The notes under the pieces were generated by a model. The model did no database searches and was not told the DNA's origin. It saw nothing but the letters and a program-made list of their open reading frames with translations. From Niabella agricola (GTDB lineage Bacteria > Bacteroidota > Bacteroidia > Chitinophagales > Chitinophagaceae), in the NCBI RefSeq assembly GCF_021538615.1, contig NZ_JAJHIZ010000003.1:868001-932000 (forward strand): a stretch of DNA of 64,000 nt. Direction: 5' to 3'. The position numbers were made by a program, and so were the translations under genes. This document shows, piece by piece, positions 34,745-44,121 of this stretch. Within the stretch, counting starts at the first letter, position 1, and the number at the start of each line of letters is the position of its first letter.

Positions 34745-34867
34745 GTGTTTTACACTTATATGTTATACTCCCACCCAAAAAAAAGCTACTACATCTGTTT
34801 TACCGGCAAGGATCTTAAAGAACGTTTAGGGATACATCTGCCGCAACGAATGGCAGGAAGCAAATAA
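34745..34867 (+). pseudogene. remnant of a GIY-YIG nuclease gene
   Basis: 40 codons from a GTG at 34745 to TAA. The translation begins FYTYMLYSHPKKSYYICFTG and continues KDLKERLGIH, which aligns by eye with the start of YhbQ/UPF0213-like GIY-YIG domains (Y-x-Y-x-LYS...YYIGYTG-DLEERL-H). The second Gly-Tyr of YIGY is changed to Cys-Phe, and the domain, normally 80-100 residues with a catalytic Glu further on, stops after the first third. I read it as a decayed gene. GIY-YIG genes next to tRNA genes are common in Bacteroidota (recollection, not checked). Confidence 0.6.
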
Positions 34868-34911
34868 AAAAGAACAGGTTTTGAAGTAATGATCAATGCG
34901 TCAATTCCAGA

Positions 34912-36048
34912 TCAGTCCTTATTGAATCCTTTGTCTTTTATCGTTCTCCCAAGCGCTTCATTTACGGCTTTAGCAAATTTTCCTTTATTCTGAAGATGCT
35001 CTTCCAAAAAAGCTGCAGTCAATTTCAGCGCCGATAAATAACGCATATTACCCGGGCAACCGCCGGCCTTAGGAACTATATACGAGAAACAATCAAAATC
35101 TTCATGCTTTGCAAAATCGATAGTAAAGATTTGAGCATGGAGAATATGATGGCCTGAAAAATTATAAACAGAATCCTTTTTAACGGGATTTGCTGGCGGC
35201 GCACTCTCCAGCCGGAGATAGGGCAGCATTAACCGCATTTTTTTAAACGCTTCATTCTTTTTGATCTCATCGAAATCCTCATCGCCTTTTTTGTCGTTTC
35301 CATAATGATGAAACTCTGATCCTTCGAGGGAAACCAGGCAACGCAATCCTTCGATTTTGTTTGCCAACAGGACGCCGGCCAACCCTCCCCAGCTGTACCC
35401 AACAATTCCAACGTTCTTAAAGTCAATATTTGAGTCCATTCTCAGCATTTTAACAGCGGTTTCTGCATCTCTTACCTGTTCCATGAGGTCCTGCGATTTC
35501 ATAGTCATATCTCCCGGAAAACGACCAATTGAACTTATCGATACAACAACGATCCCCTTTCTTGCTAATTGCTCAAACAGGTAGAAGTTTTCATAACTCA
35601 TCCCATTAAAAGCTGTCATATATATAACAAGGGGAAACCTGCCTTTAGCAGCGGCGGCGTTCCTGCGGCTACTTGTTTTGAAATGAAGCAATTCGACCGG
35701 AGACCCGCATTTGAAAGTTTCACTGAAAAATTGAGCTAGTTGCAGCGCTATTCCGTTCCCGATGTTTGATCCGGAATAAAAATTAGCGCGTGTTTCAAGT
35801 AATCCAAGGAGGTCATTCACGCGCAACATACTATCGGCCGGATGCTCATAAGCAGGGTACCAGAGATCTAAATCGACAATTCTGTAATGCAATGGATCGC
35901 CTGTTTTTGTATCAGGCTTGTATGTTCTTGAAGAATCAACAACGCTTTTGGTGGTAAACCCTACCGGGTAATTTCGACCGGTCACTTTTTGTGCCTTTAA
36001 ACATTGGGCAGTAAACAATATTAAAAACAATAAATAGCAGCTTCTCAT
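34912..36048 (-). CDS. secreted alpha/beta-hydrolase-fold protein
   Basis: 378 residues from the ATG at 36046-36048 (MRSCYLLFLILFTAQCLKAQ signal peptide); the frame also opens 14 codons earlier. The nucleophile elbow is GIVGYSWGGLAGVLLA (Ser in GYSWG), with an oxyanion-side strand RFPLVIYMTAFNGMSYENF and later SLEGSEFHHYG. It resembles PAF-acetylhydrolase or dienelactone-hydrolase-like exported esterases of Bacteroidota. The substrate is unknown. Monocistronic. Confidence 0.82.
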   Translation of the reverse strand: MRSCYLLFLILFTAQCLKAQKVTGRNYPVGFTTKSVVDSSRTYKPDTKTGDPLHYRIVDLDLWYPAYEHPADSMLRVNDLLGLLETRANFYSGSNIGNGIALQLAQFFSETFKCGSPVELLHFKTSSRRNAAAAKGRFPLVIYMTAFNGMSYENFYLFEQLARKGIVVVSISSIGRFPGDMTMKSQDLMEQVRDAETAVKMLRMDSNIDFKNVGIVGYSWGGLAGVLLANKIEGLRCLVSLEGSEFHHYGNDKKGDEDFDEIKKNEAFKKMRLMLPYLRLESAPPANPVKKDSVYNFSGHHILHAQIFTIDFAKHEDFDCFSYIVPKAGGCPGNMRYLSALKLTAAFLEEHLQNKGKFAKAVNEALGRTIKDKGFNKD

Positions 36049-36185
36049 TATTGATCTTTTAATATGAAATTTACTCTTATTTTCATCCATATTTTGTTAA
36101 AGTCGGTTAACAAGTTAAATTGAATCTACAATTTCCATCTGTGCACACATACCGGAATGGGATTACAGATCCCGACAACTAACAA

Positions 36186-36791
36186 ATGACAGCATTGGAA
36201 ATATTCAGAATTATCTGCCTGGTTTTAGTTTGTTTTAGCGGTGCTATAACAGTTACCATTGACATGCTCCAGAAACCCAAACCGCCAGGCATCGGCAAAG
36301 ATGATAAAAGAGCATTGAAAATCGACCGGATTAACCCCTGGGAATATCTAATCATTATTCTTCCGGGTACACTACTGTTAATCGGGTTATTTGCGACTGA
36401 CAGAGCGGAAAAACTTACCAGTTTTGCAATACTTGGGCTTGTTCCTGCATGTTTAATTTTGTCGCCTTACAACAACCGGTTTAGCATACCCTGGGTGTAT
36501 AAGACCGTTTTCGTAATGAGCCTGACACCTGCCCTAATTGCATATTCGCTTTCCAGGACTGACTATAATTATGAGCTTCAAACAGGCGTAAGTGCAATAA
36601 CAATAATGTCGTTGCCAATATTGCTGTATACTTACATCATAGCTGCCCGGATAATCATTAAACGGGCCACAAAAACATATCCCCTGACACTTGGCGGGGA
36701 CCCTCGCTCCCGGCCTGGGCGCTTCTCAACAAGGTTGAACCGAAAAGCAAATTACTGGGATCCGATCTGGACAATCTGGAATATTATGTGA
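36186..36791 (+). CDS. multi-pass membrane protein, unknown function
   Basis: 201 residues with about five hydrophobic helices (IFRIICLVLVCFSGAITVTI, WEYLIIILPGTLLLIGLF, FAILGLVPACLILS, TVFVMSLTPALIAYSL, ISAITIMSLPILLYTYIIAARI in approximate order). Not recognised. Basic C-terminal tail (RSRPGRFSTRLNRKANYWD). Starts at an ATG at 36186, divergent from the hydrolase gene. Followed by a terminator-like hairpin at 36888. Confidence 0.65.
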   Translation: MTALEIFRIICLVLVCFSGAITVTIDMLQKPKPPGIGKDDKRALKIDRINPWEYLIIILPGTLLLIGLFATDRAEKLTSFAILGLVPACLILSPYNNRFSIPWVYKTVFVMSLTPALIAYSLSRTDYNYELQTGVSAITIMSLPILLYTYIIAARIIIKRATKTYPLTLGGDPRSRPGRFSTRLNRKANYWDPIWTIWNIM

Positions 36792-36887
36792 ATTCCCGCA
36801 ATAATTGTCTATTTTGTATTAATAAGAAAGTAACGAAATGGGCTGTATAAAACGTATTTTTTTTACATCCCGGTTTCCCCAAAACAC

Positions 36888-36918
36888 AAAGGGTTCCGGC
36901 AAACCTGAACCCTTTTTT
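36888..36918 (+). terminator. terminator hairpin between convergent genes
   Basis: AAAGGGTTC/GAACCCTTT (9 bp, 10-nt loop) followed by T6 on the plus strand. On the minus strand the trailing sequence is also U-rich, so it may serve both genes. Confidence 0.65.
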
Positions 36919-37029
36919 CGAACTTCCAACGCACCCCTACCGATGTTGCACTTAACATGGAGCTCTGCTCCTGTCATTTCATTTGGCACAAGGTAGCGGT
37001 CATACCGGTTAACCATGCGCTCCGGCGTA

Positions 37030-37800
37030 TTACTCATAGGTCAATTCTACCGTTGACGTTTCTCCGGCAGTTAAAATATCTACCGTGTATTTAGCTACCG
37101 ATCCGTCATTAGCCATTGTATAATTGGTTTTGGTATGCCAGTAGAGGTTACCATTTGTTTGAAAAGTTTTAGCTTCTACCACCAGGTTTTTTGATGGTTT
37201 GCCAAACAACGTTGTTACTGGCCAGTACGCATAAAAACCACCGGGTTGTTTATTGGCCACATTATTGAACAAATACTGCTTATTGTAGATCGCGCCTCCG
37301 CTGAACGTGGTTTTGGAAGCAATATAATTTCCATCTTTAAGTTCAGGCGCTTCTTCGAAACTGCTTGTCCCACTGGAGCCTTTTACACCCGTCATATAAC
37401 CATCGCTGTTGTAAGTGTACGTATACGTGTAGGTAACGACACCCGCTGTATTTTTAAACCGCATTTCAGTAATGGCACCCTGTTCATTTAACGTGCATTC
37501 GTAGGTCCGGCTCGGTACGTTGCCGGGCAGATCATATTCAGCAACCAGTAACCGGTCTGTTGACTGAAAATCAAAAACGTCTTTTTTGCTGTCGCTTGTA
37601 TAAATGGCAGGCCTCCCCTTGGCATCATACGTCAATGTATAGGTTTCTTTACTACCATCCGAATAGGTTTCTACTGATTTTGAAATCCGTTTAAACGCTA
37701 CCGGCACCTTTTCAGCAGGAATGTCTTTTACATCTTTTTTACAGCTTGCAATACCCAGTGCAACCGTCATCATCACTCCGAAGATTTTTAATACTTTCAT
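37030..37800 (-). CDS. lipoprotein with beta-strand repeats, unknown function
   Basis: 256 residues. Signal peptide with lipobox IASC (FGVMMTVALGIASCKKD). The rest shows an alternating pattern reminiscent of RHS/YD-like or DUF4595 proteins (ETYTLTYDAKGRPAIYTS, YECTLNEQGAITEMRF, TYTYTYTYNSDGYMTGVKG). Beyond surface or periplasmic location no function can be given. Start ATG at 37798-37800. Confidence 0.7.
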   Translation of the reverse strand: MKVLKIFGVMMTVALGIASCKKDVKDIPAEKVPVAFKRISKSVETYSDGSKETYTLTYDAKGRPAIYTSDSKKDVFDFQSTDRLLVAEYDLPGNVPSRTYECTLNEQGAITEMRFKNTAGVVTYTYTYTYNSDGYMTGVKGSSGTSSFEEAPELKDGNYIASKTTFSGGAIYNKQYLFNNVANKQPGGFYAYWPVTTLFGKPSKNLVVEAKTFQTNGNLYWHTKTNYTMANDGSVAKYTVDILTAGETSTVELTYE

Positions 37801-38011
37801 GGTCTTGTTTTTTTATTGATCATTTTTGTTTTGTAATACAAAAATGCTATCCATGCACACCGTATTCAAAAAACAGTTATATCAAACGGATAAACAACAC
37901 ATCGAAGTGATCGTTTGCATCATTCAGGCAGGTGGAGATATGGCCAGCAATCATGCAACAGAATGCCCACCCAGACACAGTTGCGCTTTATAAGAACATC
38001 GGCAGCTCAAA

Positions 38012-38782
38012 TTACCGGTCGATCCATTTTTTAAACAACGGCGCTTTCTCGCGGCTGATGTCAATTTCAAGCTTTAAGGGGTGTTTTAATTGGATGACCA
38101 GTTTTTGATTACCATGCGGTTTTACCGACTGGATGGAGTAAATATTGATAATGGCCTGTCGGTTCGCTCTGAAAAAAACAGCAGGATCCAGCACTTCTTC
38201 GATATCTTCCAATGCCGAAAAATCGTAGATAAACCGATCCCCGTTGAAGGTATATACATAATTAAGATTATCCTTATAAAAAAGCGCGATATCCTTTGTT
38301 TCCACCGGCGCCCATTTACTACCGGAATTGATTACAAACCGTTCTTTATATTGTGTTTTTGCAAGCGAAGGGTTGGAAAAATATTGCATCAGCTGCTGCA
38401 GGTTGCCCGGAATAAAGCTTTTATCCGCGCTCATGCTTCTTACTTTATCAATGGCTCGCTTCAGATCTTCCTCCTGTACTGGTTTTAGCAAGTAGTCCAC
38501 ACCGTTTACTTTAAATGCGCGGATGGCATATTCTTCATAAGCTGTGCAGAAAATAACCGGGCACTGCAATGTAAACTCGTCAAAGAGCTCAAAACTCAAT
38601 CCATCACCTAAACGGATATCCATAAACAGCAAATCGGGTACAGCATTGCTCATAAACCATTTACGGGCCGTTTTTAGACTGGGCAGCATTTCGATCACCT
38701 GCACATCGCCGGCCAGCACAGTAATATTCGCCTTCATTTCTTCCGCAATCAGGCTTTCATCTTCTATAATTACAGCTTTCAT
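38012..38782 (-). CDS. LytTR-family response regulator
   Basis: 256 residues. Receiver domain (1-120) with acidic pocket IEDE (about 6-9), phosphoacceptor D55 (LLFMDIRLGDG), Thr in FCTAYEEYA and Lys in LLKPVQEED. A C-terminal LytTR DNA-binding domain (about 150-256) has VETKDIALFYKDNLNYVYTF and FFRANRQAIINIYSIQSV. It lies 121 bp downstream of the large histidine kinase on the same strand and is its likely partner. Start ATG at 38780-38782. Confidence 0.93.
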   Translation of the reverse strand: MKAVIIEDESLIAEEMKANITVLAGDVQVIEMLPSLKTARKWFMSNAVPDLLFMDIRLGDGLSFELFDEFTLQCPVIFCTAYEEYAIRAFKVNGVDYLLKPVQEEDLKRAIDKVRSMSADKSFIPGNLQQLMQYFSNPSLAKTQYKERFVINSGSKWAPVETKDIALFYKDNLNYVYTFNGDRFIYDFSALEDIEEVLDPAVFFRANRQAIINIYSIQSVKPHGNQKLVIQLKHPLKLEIDISREKAPLFKKWIDR

Positions 38783-38903
38783 GTATATCTTTTTTTATCG
38801 GTTTCAATCACCCGGCCATCTGATCGGGCTTGCAGTATTGTTAGATAAACATGCCCCCAATCAATCTGTAAACCGGCAGATGAATTTAGTCTTCAGAGCC
38901 CTC

Positions 38904-41894
38904 TCATAATAAGGGTATTTTAACAATAAAAAACCGGCCGTCTTCAATGATCTGCACCGGCTTATCGGAATAATAACGGTACAGGGTTTGCAGATTGGCC
39001 AGGCCCCGTTTATTGCTTGTTTCAACGATGCGGTACCGCTGCAGGTTATTGCGCACAACCACATAATCCGTCTCTGTATAAATGCAAATCCGCAGCGGAC
39101 TGTCTATATCCGCTGTATTATGTTTTATCGCATTTTCCACTAGGTTCTGCAGCGTTACGGGCACCATATATTTATTAAGGAATGCATCAGGCACCTCAAT
39201 AGCCACTGCCAACCCTTCTTTAAAACGGATCTTCTGTAACTCTACAAAGGTGGTAACAAATCCGAGCTCGTCCCCAAGGTACACCAGCTCCTGTTCATCG
39301 CTCTTTAACACATAGCGGTACACCCTGCTCATTCCATCCAGGAAGGCGGTGGCGGTTTTGGCGTCCGTTTTAATCAAACTGCGCAAGGCGGTTAACGAGT
39401 TAAACAGGAAATGCGGGTTCAAATGTTGTTTTAAACTTTCATATTGCACCAGCGTCTTTTCTTTTTCCAACGATTCAGCTTTTGTTTCAAGACTCATGAT
39501 CTGCCGCTGCTTGTTCATTCGGAAACGGTAAGTCATAAAAGCCGAAGCAACGATGAGCAGGAACACAATGATTTTAAACCACCCGGTTTTGTAAAAAACA
39601 TCGGCTACCTGTAACCTGAGCTGCTTTTCCCTACCACCCCAGTCGCTTATATTGGTAGAGGCCTTATATTTAAACGTATAATCACCACCTGGTACACTGC
39701 TATATACCACTTTCGGGTCTTGTGTATAGTGCCAGTCTTTTTCGAGGCCTTCCATTTTATAGGCATACCACAAAGGCGCATTGAAATGTACCGCCTCCAG
39801 TTCAATAGTAAAAAAGTTTTCATCATCTTTCAATGCAATGGCACCGTTCCCATTGATCCTGCGCATGGGGATATGTTTATTTCCGCCGATACCGATATCG
39901 GCAATAAAACAGTTAACAGCGCTGCTATCCGTCTTATACTGTAAGGGATCAAACTGTACATAGCCTTTACGGGAAGGCATTATATATTCACCGTTCTTTA
40001 ATTTAAAAGCCGGATGCTCCACAAAATCGGTAATCAGCAATCCTGCACCGGCGCCTATGGGGGTAAAAAAGCGTCTTGATTGTTCCAGCATGACCATACC
40101 AGCCGCTGTACCCAGCCAGATCCGGTTACGATCGTCAACAGCAATCCCTCCCACACTGTTACTGGGCAAGCCATTCTTTACCGTATAAGAGGTAAAGGTA
40201 TATTTGTCGGTATCGATGCAGGTAATGCCATTCAGGGTAGCTACCCATATCCTGCCGGATTTATCTTCGTTAATACTAACAACCACATCACCGATAATGG
40301 TATTGGGTGTTTTGTCTGTGCTTCGCCAAAGTTGGGTGGTGCCGGTTGCCGGATCATACAACGACAAGCCATCGCCGTTATAACCAAACCAAATTCTTTT
40401 TCTGCGATCCTCGAAAACAAAACGCACCGCATACCCGGCATACTTTTTCAATACAGGGTGGCTGGTGATACTGTGAAATTTCTTTTCCGCCGGCAGATAA
40501 AAATAAAGCCCGTCATAATCCCGCGCGCCAAACCATACCGTACCGTCACTTGTTTTGTTCGCGCTAAAATAAAACGACTGCGGTATAGAATCTTTAATGG
40601 TGAGGAAATCCATGCCGCCGGTTGCCCGGTTCAGGCGATTCACTCCTGCTCCCGTAGCCACCCAGATATCATGATTTATATCTTCCACAACGGCACGAAC
40701 GGAGTTGAAATAGATCATATCCTGCTTGCCGGGCTGGTTTTGCCAAACCTTGTAGGTGCCCTCCCGCACATTGTACCTGGAGATGCCGTTTCCGGTGGTA
40801 AACCAAAGGTTTCCTTCATGGTCTTCTTCAATGCCCCGGGTAACAGCATGTGCCCGGGCGTTGCCAAAGGGATACCCCACCCGGAATATATTCCGCTGCT
40901 GATCTATATAATTAACACCGATATCCGTCCCCAGCCAGATCCTTTTATCCTTCCCCCTCCAGATGGAATACATCAGGTTACTGAGCAACGAATTTTTTGC
41001 GCCCGGATCATACCGGTAATGCTCCAGCTTTTTTTGCTGCGGGTTATAACAAAGCACCCCATTCAGGTTGGTAATGATCCAGATCGTATGACGTTCATCT
41101 TCGGCAAATCCATTTACAAGACTTTTTACATCGCGCTGGTCTTTCACCAGGAAATGGTCCAGCACCTCCGTCTGGTGCGTTTGCCCGTCAATCCGCAGCA
41201 AGCGGAAACCGGCATGGCTGGCCAGCCAAAGATCGCCGGAAGCCGATACCATAATTTTATTAACAGCTTTTCCTTCCAGCGCTTTTACTTCGTGATAACT
41301 GGCCATTCCCGATCGTACGTTATAAATCACATAACAGCCATCGCCGCCGATATACAGGTCGCTTCCTTTCAAAAACGCGCTGCCGGCCTTTATTGTTTTC
41401 AATAACCGGCTGGAGGCAGCGTCACCGCTCAGCGCTTCAAACCGGTCGGCAACGGGATTATAGCAGCGCAAACCGGATCTTGACACCAGGTATAACCGGT
41501 CGGCGGCAACGGGCACAATTGTGTTTACATTAAAACCGGAGGCCTTTTTTATCTTCCGGAATGCAAAAGAGGAATAGTCAAATTCCACGATCTCGTTCCA
41601 AAAACTAAACCAGAGCCGGCCGTCGGCGCCACAGGCAATCGCGCTACAAACCGAAGCCGGGGGCGATGTACTGTCGGTACGGTCGTAACCAAACTGTTTG
41701 ATCGTTCTTCCATTATAACGATTTAATGCACCACCCGAAGCAAACCACATGTAGCCATATTTATCCTGGCAGATGGCATGAATCCAGCCATCGTTCAAAC
41801 CATCGGCAGTGGTAATCTGATGAAAGACAGCCGGTTGCTGCGCAGGCAGCCGGCCTCCAAAAAACAGCAGCAAAACAAGGATGCTCTTTTTCAT
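38904..41894 (-). CDS. periplasmic-sensor histidine kinase (Reg_prop beta-propellers, Y_Y_Y, LytS-type kinase)
   Basis: 996 residues from the ATG at 41892-41894. Signal peptide (KKSILVLLLFFGGRLPAQ), then about 600 residues of Reg_prop repeats forming two beta-propellers (units such as IWLGTDIGVNYIDQQ, IWVATGAGVNRLNRA, IWVATLNGITCIDT), a Y_Y_Y domain (VHFNAPLWYAYKMEGLEKDW), one membrane helix (IIVFLLIVASAFMTYRF) and a His_kinase core with LNPHFLFNSLTALRSL (phosphoacceptor His) and N-box NLVENAIKHN. Senses a periplasmic ligand and probably phosphorylates the adjacent LytTR regulator. There is no fused AraC domain, unlike classical hybrid two-component systems. Confidence 0.93.
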   Translation of the reverse strand: MKKSILVLLLFFGGRLPAQQPAVFHQITTADGLNDGWIHAICQDKYGYMWFASGGALNRYNGRTIKQFGYDRTDSTSPPASVCSAIACGADGRLWFSFWNEIVEFDYSSFAFRKIKKASGFNVNTIVPVAADRLYLVSRSGLRCYNPVADRFEALSGDAASSRLLKTIKAGSAFLKGSDLYIGGDGCYVIYNVRSGMASYHEVKALEGKAVNKIMVSASGDLWLASHAGFRLLRIDGQTHQTEVLDHFLVKDQRDVKSLVNGFAEDERHTIWIITNLNGVLCYNPQQKKLEHYRYDPGAKNSLLSNLMYSIWRGKDKRIWLGTDIGVNYIDQQRNIFRVGYPFGNARAHAVTRGIEEDHEGNLWFTTGNGISRYNVREGTYKVWQNQPGKQDMIYFNSVRAVVEDINHDIWVATGAGVNRLNRATGGMDFLTIKDSIPQSFYFSANKTSDGTVWFGARDYDGLYFYLPAEKKFHSITSHPVLKKYAGYAVRFVFEDRRKRIWFGYNGDGLSLYDPATGTTQLWRSTDKTPNTIIGDVVVSINEDKSGRIWVATLNGITCIDTDKYTFTSYTVKNGLPSNSVGGIAVDDRNRIWLGTAAGMVMLEQSRRFFTPIGAGAGLLITDFVEHPAFKLKNGEYIMPSRKGYVQFDPLQYKTDSSAVNCFIADIGIGGNKHIPMRRINGNGAIALKDDENFFTIELEAVHFNAPLWYAYKMEGLEKDWHYTQDPKVVYSSVPGGDYTFKYKASTNISDWGGREKQLRLQVADVFYKTGWFKIIVFLLIVASAFMTYRFRMNKQRQIMSLETKAESLEKEKTLVQYESLKQHLNPHFLFNSLTALRSLIKTDAKTATAFLDGMSRVYRYVLKSDEQELVYLGDELGFVTTFVELQKIRFKEGLAVAIEVPDAFLNKYMVPVTLQNLVENAIKHNTADIDSPLRICIYTETDYVVVRNNLQRYRIVETSNKRGLANLQTLYRYYSDKPVQIIEDGRFFIVKIPLL

Positions 41895-42038
41895 TAAACT
41901 CAAAATAACAAGGAAGCGTTCTATGTACAAAAGCAGTATTGCCAACCGGATATTTTCTGGTCCAAACCGGATCAATTATCCACCGAAGCGTTCGGCTAAA
42001 GAATCGATTCGCACGACCTCGTTGACATCTTTACGAAG

Positions 42039-42308
42039 CTAACCCGGACACTTAACAGGACTAAAAATCACTGGCCGGTAGATCCCGGCAGGAATAAGCC
42101 GACTGCTTTTTGGTCCGCAACAAAGCGCAGCATCCCAGCCATTGTCCGTAAAACTGATGATGGTACTATTTGAAATACCTTCGGTTCTTAAAATAGTCGT
42201 ATACCCCGTAAAGGCAATATCGCCGGTTGAAAGCCGTTGTGCAGTTCCCTTGCTGACGCTGCCAAACAACAAAAACACCAGGATCATACGCAGGTAGGAT
42301 TTTCTCAT
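42039..42308 (-). pseudogene. truncated exported protein fragment (lamin-tail/adhesin-like N-terminus)
   Basis: 89 codons: a signal peptide (RMILVFLLFGSVSKGTAQ) followed by LSTGDIAFTGYTTILRTEGI and SNSTIISFTDNGWDA. The GDIAFTGY...FTDNGW pattern is the start of large exported Bacteroidota proteins that normally continue for several hundred residues. Here the stretch between the two motifs looks shortened and the frame ends soon after. Probably the decayed 5' end of such a gene; I see no continuation downstream. Confidence 0.45.
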
Positions 42309-42496
42309 TTGCAGGAAGATTTAAAATGCAAGTTAAACCGATGGCGTACATATTTAAAATAAAATTACCGGAGTCCCGTCTGGCTTCACTTCCCGGATCC
42401 CGGCGAAAGGGGAAAACAGCCGTTTCCCTTTAACGACTGATTTTTGATGAAATGTAGGTTCCGGGTCATCCTCAATTGCCAGGGAGCAATATATTA

Positions 42497-42532
42497 AAAC
42501 AGGCTGCGGGAATGGTTTCCCGCAGCCTGTTT
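42497..42532 (-). terminator. strong terminator of the sulfatase-SusD-SusC operon
   Basis: 16-bp perfect stem beginning AAACAGGCTGCGGGAA with a 4-nt loop, then a U-rich tail on the minus strand, 45 bp after the sulfatase stop. Confidence 0.85.
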
Positions 42533-42576
42533 AGTCGCATGAATTACGGTTGCGTTATAAAACGATATGCGTTTTT

Positions 42577-44109
42577 TTACTCCGCCATTATCTTTTCCAA
42601 CAGTGTCTTAAGCTCCTGCACCCGTTGCGGATATTTTGCAGCGAGGTTCGCCTGTTCTCCCGGATCCTTTTTCAGATCGTATAACTGCCCCTCCGGGCTG
42701 TACCCGGTTTCGATATTCACCGCTCCCATCAATGCGGGTCCTTTTGAAGGCGACAGGTATTTCCAGCCGTCCTTCACGATGCACAACGCACTGTTGGCCG
42801 GCTGTTCCACAATAAAATCGCGGGATTTCATGCTTTGGCCCATTAAAGTTGAAAAATAGTTCCGGCTGTCGGTAAACTCCCCGCCGGGCAGCTTTACCTG
42901 AAGGAATGCGGCAAACGAAGCCATGAGGTCGATTTGGCTCACCAGGGCATCCGATCTTTTGCCAGCGGCGATCTTTGCCGGCCACTGTACAATAAAGGGC
43001 ACCCTTGTACCGGCTTCAAAAGCACTGTACTTACCGCCCCGGTATACACCTCCCGGTTTATGATTGAGGGCCGTGGCCGTTTCTGCAGACTGGTCCATAT
43101 AGCCATCATTGAGTACCGGGCCATTGTCACTGCTGAAAATAACGATGGTGTTCTTCAATACCCCCCGTTCCTTCAATGCAGCCATCACCACGCCTACGCT
43201 ATGGTCCATCTCAAGGATCACGTCCCCCCGGTATCCCAGCTTGCTCTTTCCTTTGAATTCCGTTCCAGGCATCCGGGGCACATGGATGTTATGAATGGCA
43301 TAATAAAGGAAGAAGGGCTTTTTATGTTTCAGGCTCTGGTCGATAAAATCGACGGCCTTGTTATTAAACACATATCCCAGTTCTTCGTCTGTCCATTCAC
43401 TGCGTGTCCCACCTTGCATAAACCCGATACGGCCAATACCGTTTACAATATGCCCGTCGTGCCCCTGCCGGGGATCACTGGGCTGCTTTAATAATTCAGG
43501 ATGTTCTTTTCCCGTTCGTTCACCGGGGAATGCTTTTTGATAGTCAACGGCGATCGGATCTTTTTCCTCCAAACCAAGGGCCTTTTGATTTTCCATAAAG
43601 ATCGTGGGAACCCGGTCGGCCGTTGCAGGAAATATAAAAGAATAATCAAACCCTACTTCTCTTGGTCCGGGTGCAACTTCCTTATTCCAGTCTACCGGCG
43701 ATTGATTGCCCAGCCCCAGGTGCCATTTCCCTACAACCCCGGTGATATAGCCGGCCCGCTGAAACACTTTGGGCAGCGTGGTAATATCAGTAGGAATTAT
43801 CAGGTTGGCATCACCCGGAAGGATATTGGTTCCTTTCTTACGCCAGGCATACCTGCCCGAAAGCAGGGAATACCGGGAGGGCGTACAAGTAGAGGCCGTT
43901 GCATGCGCGTTGGAAAAATTAATTCCGTTTTGCGCCAGCTGGTCGATATTGGGCGTTGCAATCACTTTAGCCCCATTGCAACTCAGGTCTCCGTAACCTA
44001 CATCATCGGTATAAATGATCAGCACATTTGGGCGGTTGTTGGTTTGGGAAAAACCAGCTAGCATACTCCAGGCGAGCATTGCGGTAAGTATCCATTTTTT
44101 CTGCATCAT
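42577..44109 (-). CDS. formylglycine-dependent sulfatase (exported)
   Basis: 510 residues from the ATG at 44107-44109 (a TTG and another ATG flank it). Signal peptide KKWILTAMLAWSMLAGFSQ. Metal-binding Asp pair in IIYTDDVGYGD (about 34-35) and the maturation motif TCTPSRYSLLSGRY, where Cys75 becomes formylglycine. Also GVVGKWHLG and SSDNGP, both active-site motifs of the alkaline-phosphatase-like sulfatases. Removes sulfate esters from glycans or small molecules in the periplasm. Last gene of the SusC-SusD-sulfatase run. Confidence 0.93.
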   Translation of the reverse strand: MMQKKWILTAMLAWSMLAGFSQTNNRPNVLIIYTDDVGYGDLSCNGAKVIATPNIDQLAQNGINFSNAHATASTCTPSRYSLLSGRYAWRKKGTNILPGDANLIIPTDITTLPKVFQRAGYITGVVGKWHLGLGNQSPVDWNKEVAPGPREVGFDYSFIFPATADRVPTIFMENQKALGLEEKDPIAVDYQKAFPGERTGKEHPELLKQPSDPRQGHDGHIVNGIGRIGFMQGGTRSEWTDEELGYVFNNKAVDFIDQSLKHKKPFFLYYAIHNIHVPRMPGTEFKGKSKLGYRGDVILEMDHSVGVVMAALKERGVLKNTIVIFSSDNGPVLNDGYMDQSAETATALNHKPGGVYRGGKYSAFEAGTRVPFIVQWPAKIAAGKRSDALVSQIDLMASFAAFLQVKLPGGEFTDSRNYFSTLMGQSMKSRDFIVEQPANSALCIVKDGWKYLSPSKGPALMGAVNIETGYSPEGQLYDLKKDPGEQANLAAKYPQRVQELKTLLEKIMAE

Positions 44110-44121
44110 CAAAAATATAAT

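Noticed and set aside
36819..37037. 72-codon minus-strand frame beside the lipoprotein gene
   Set aside because: Covers the terminator hairpin at 36888-36918 and has no protein-like pattern.
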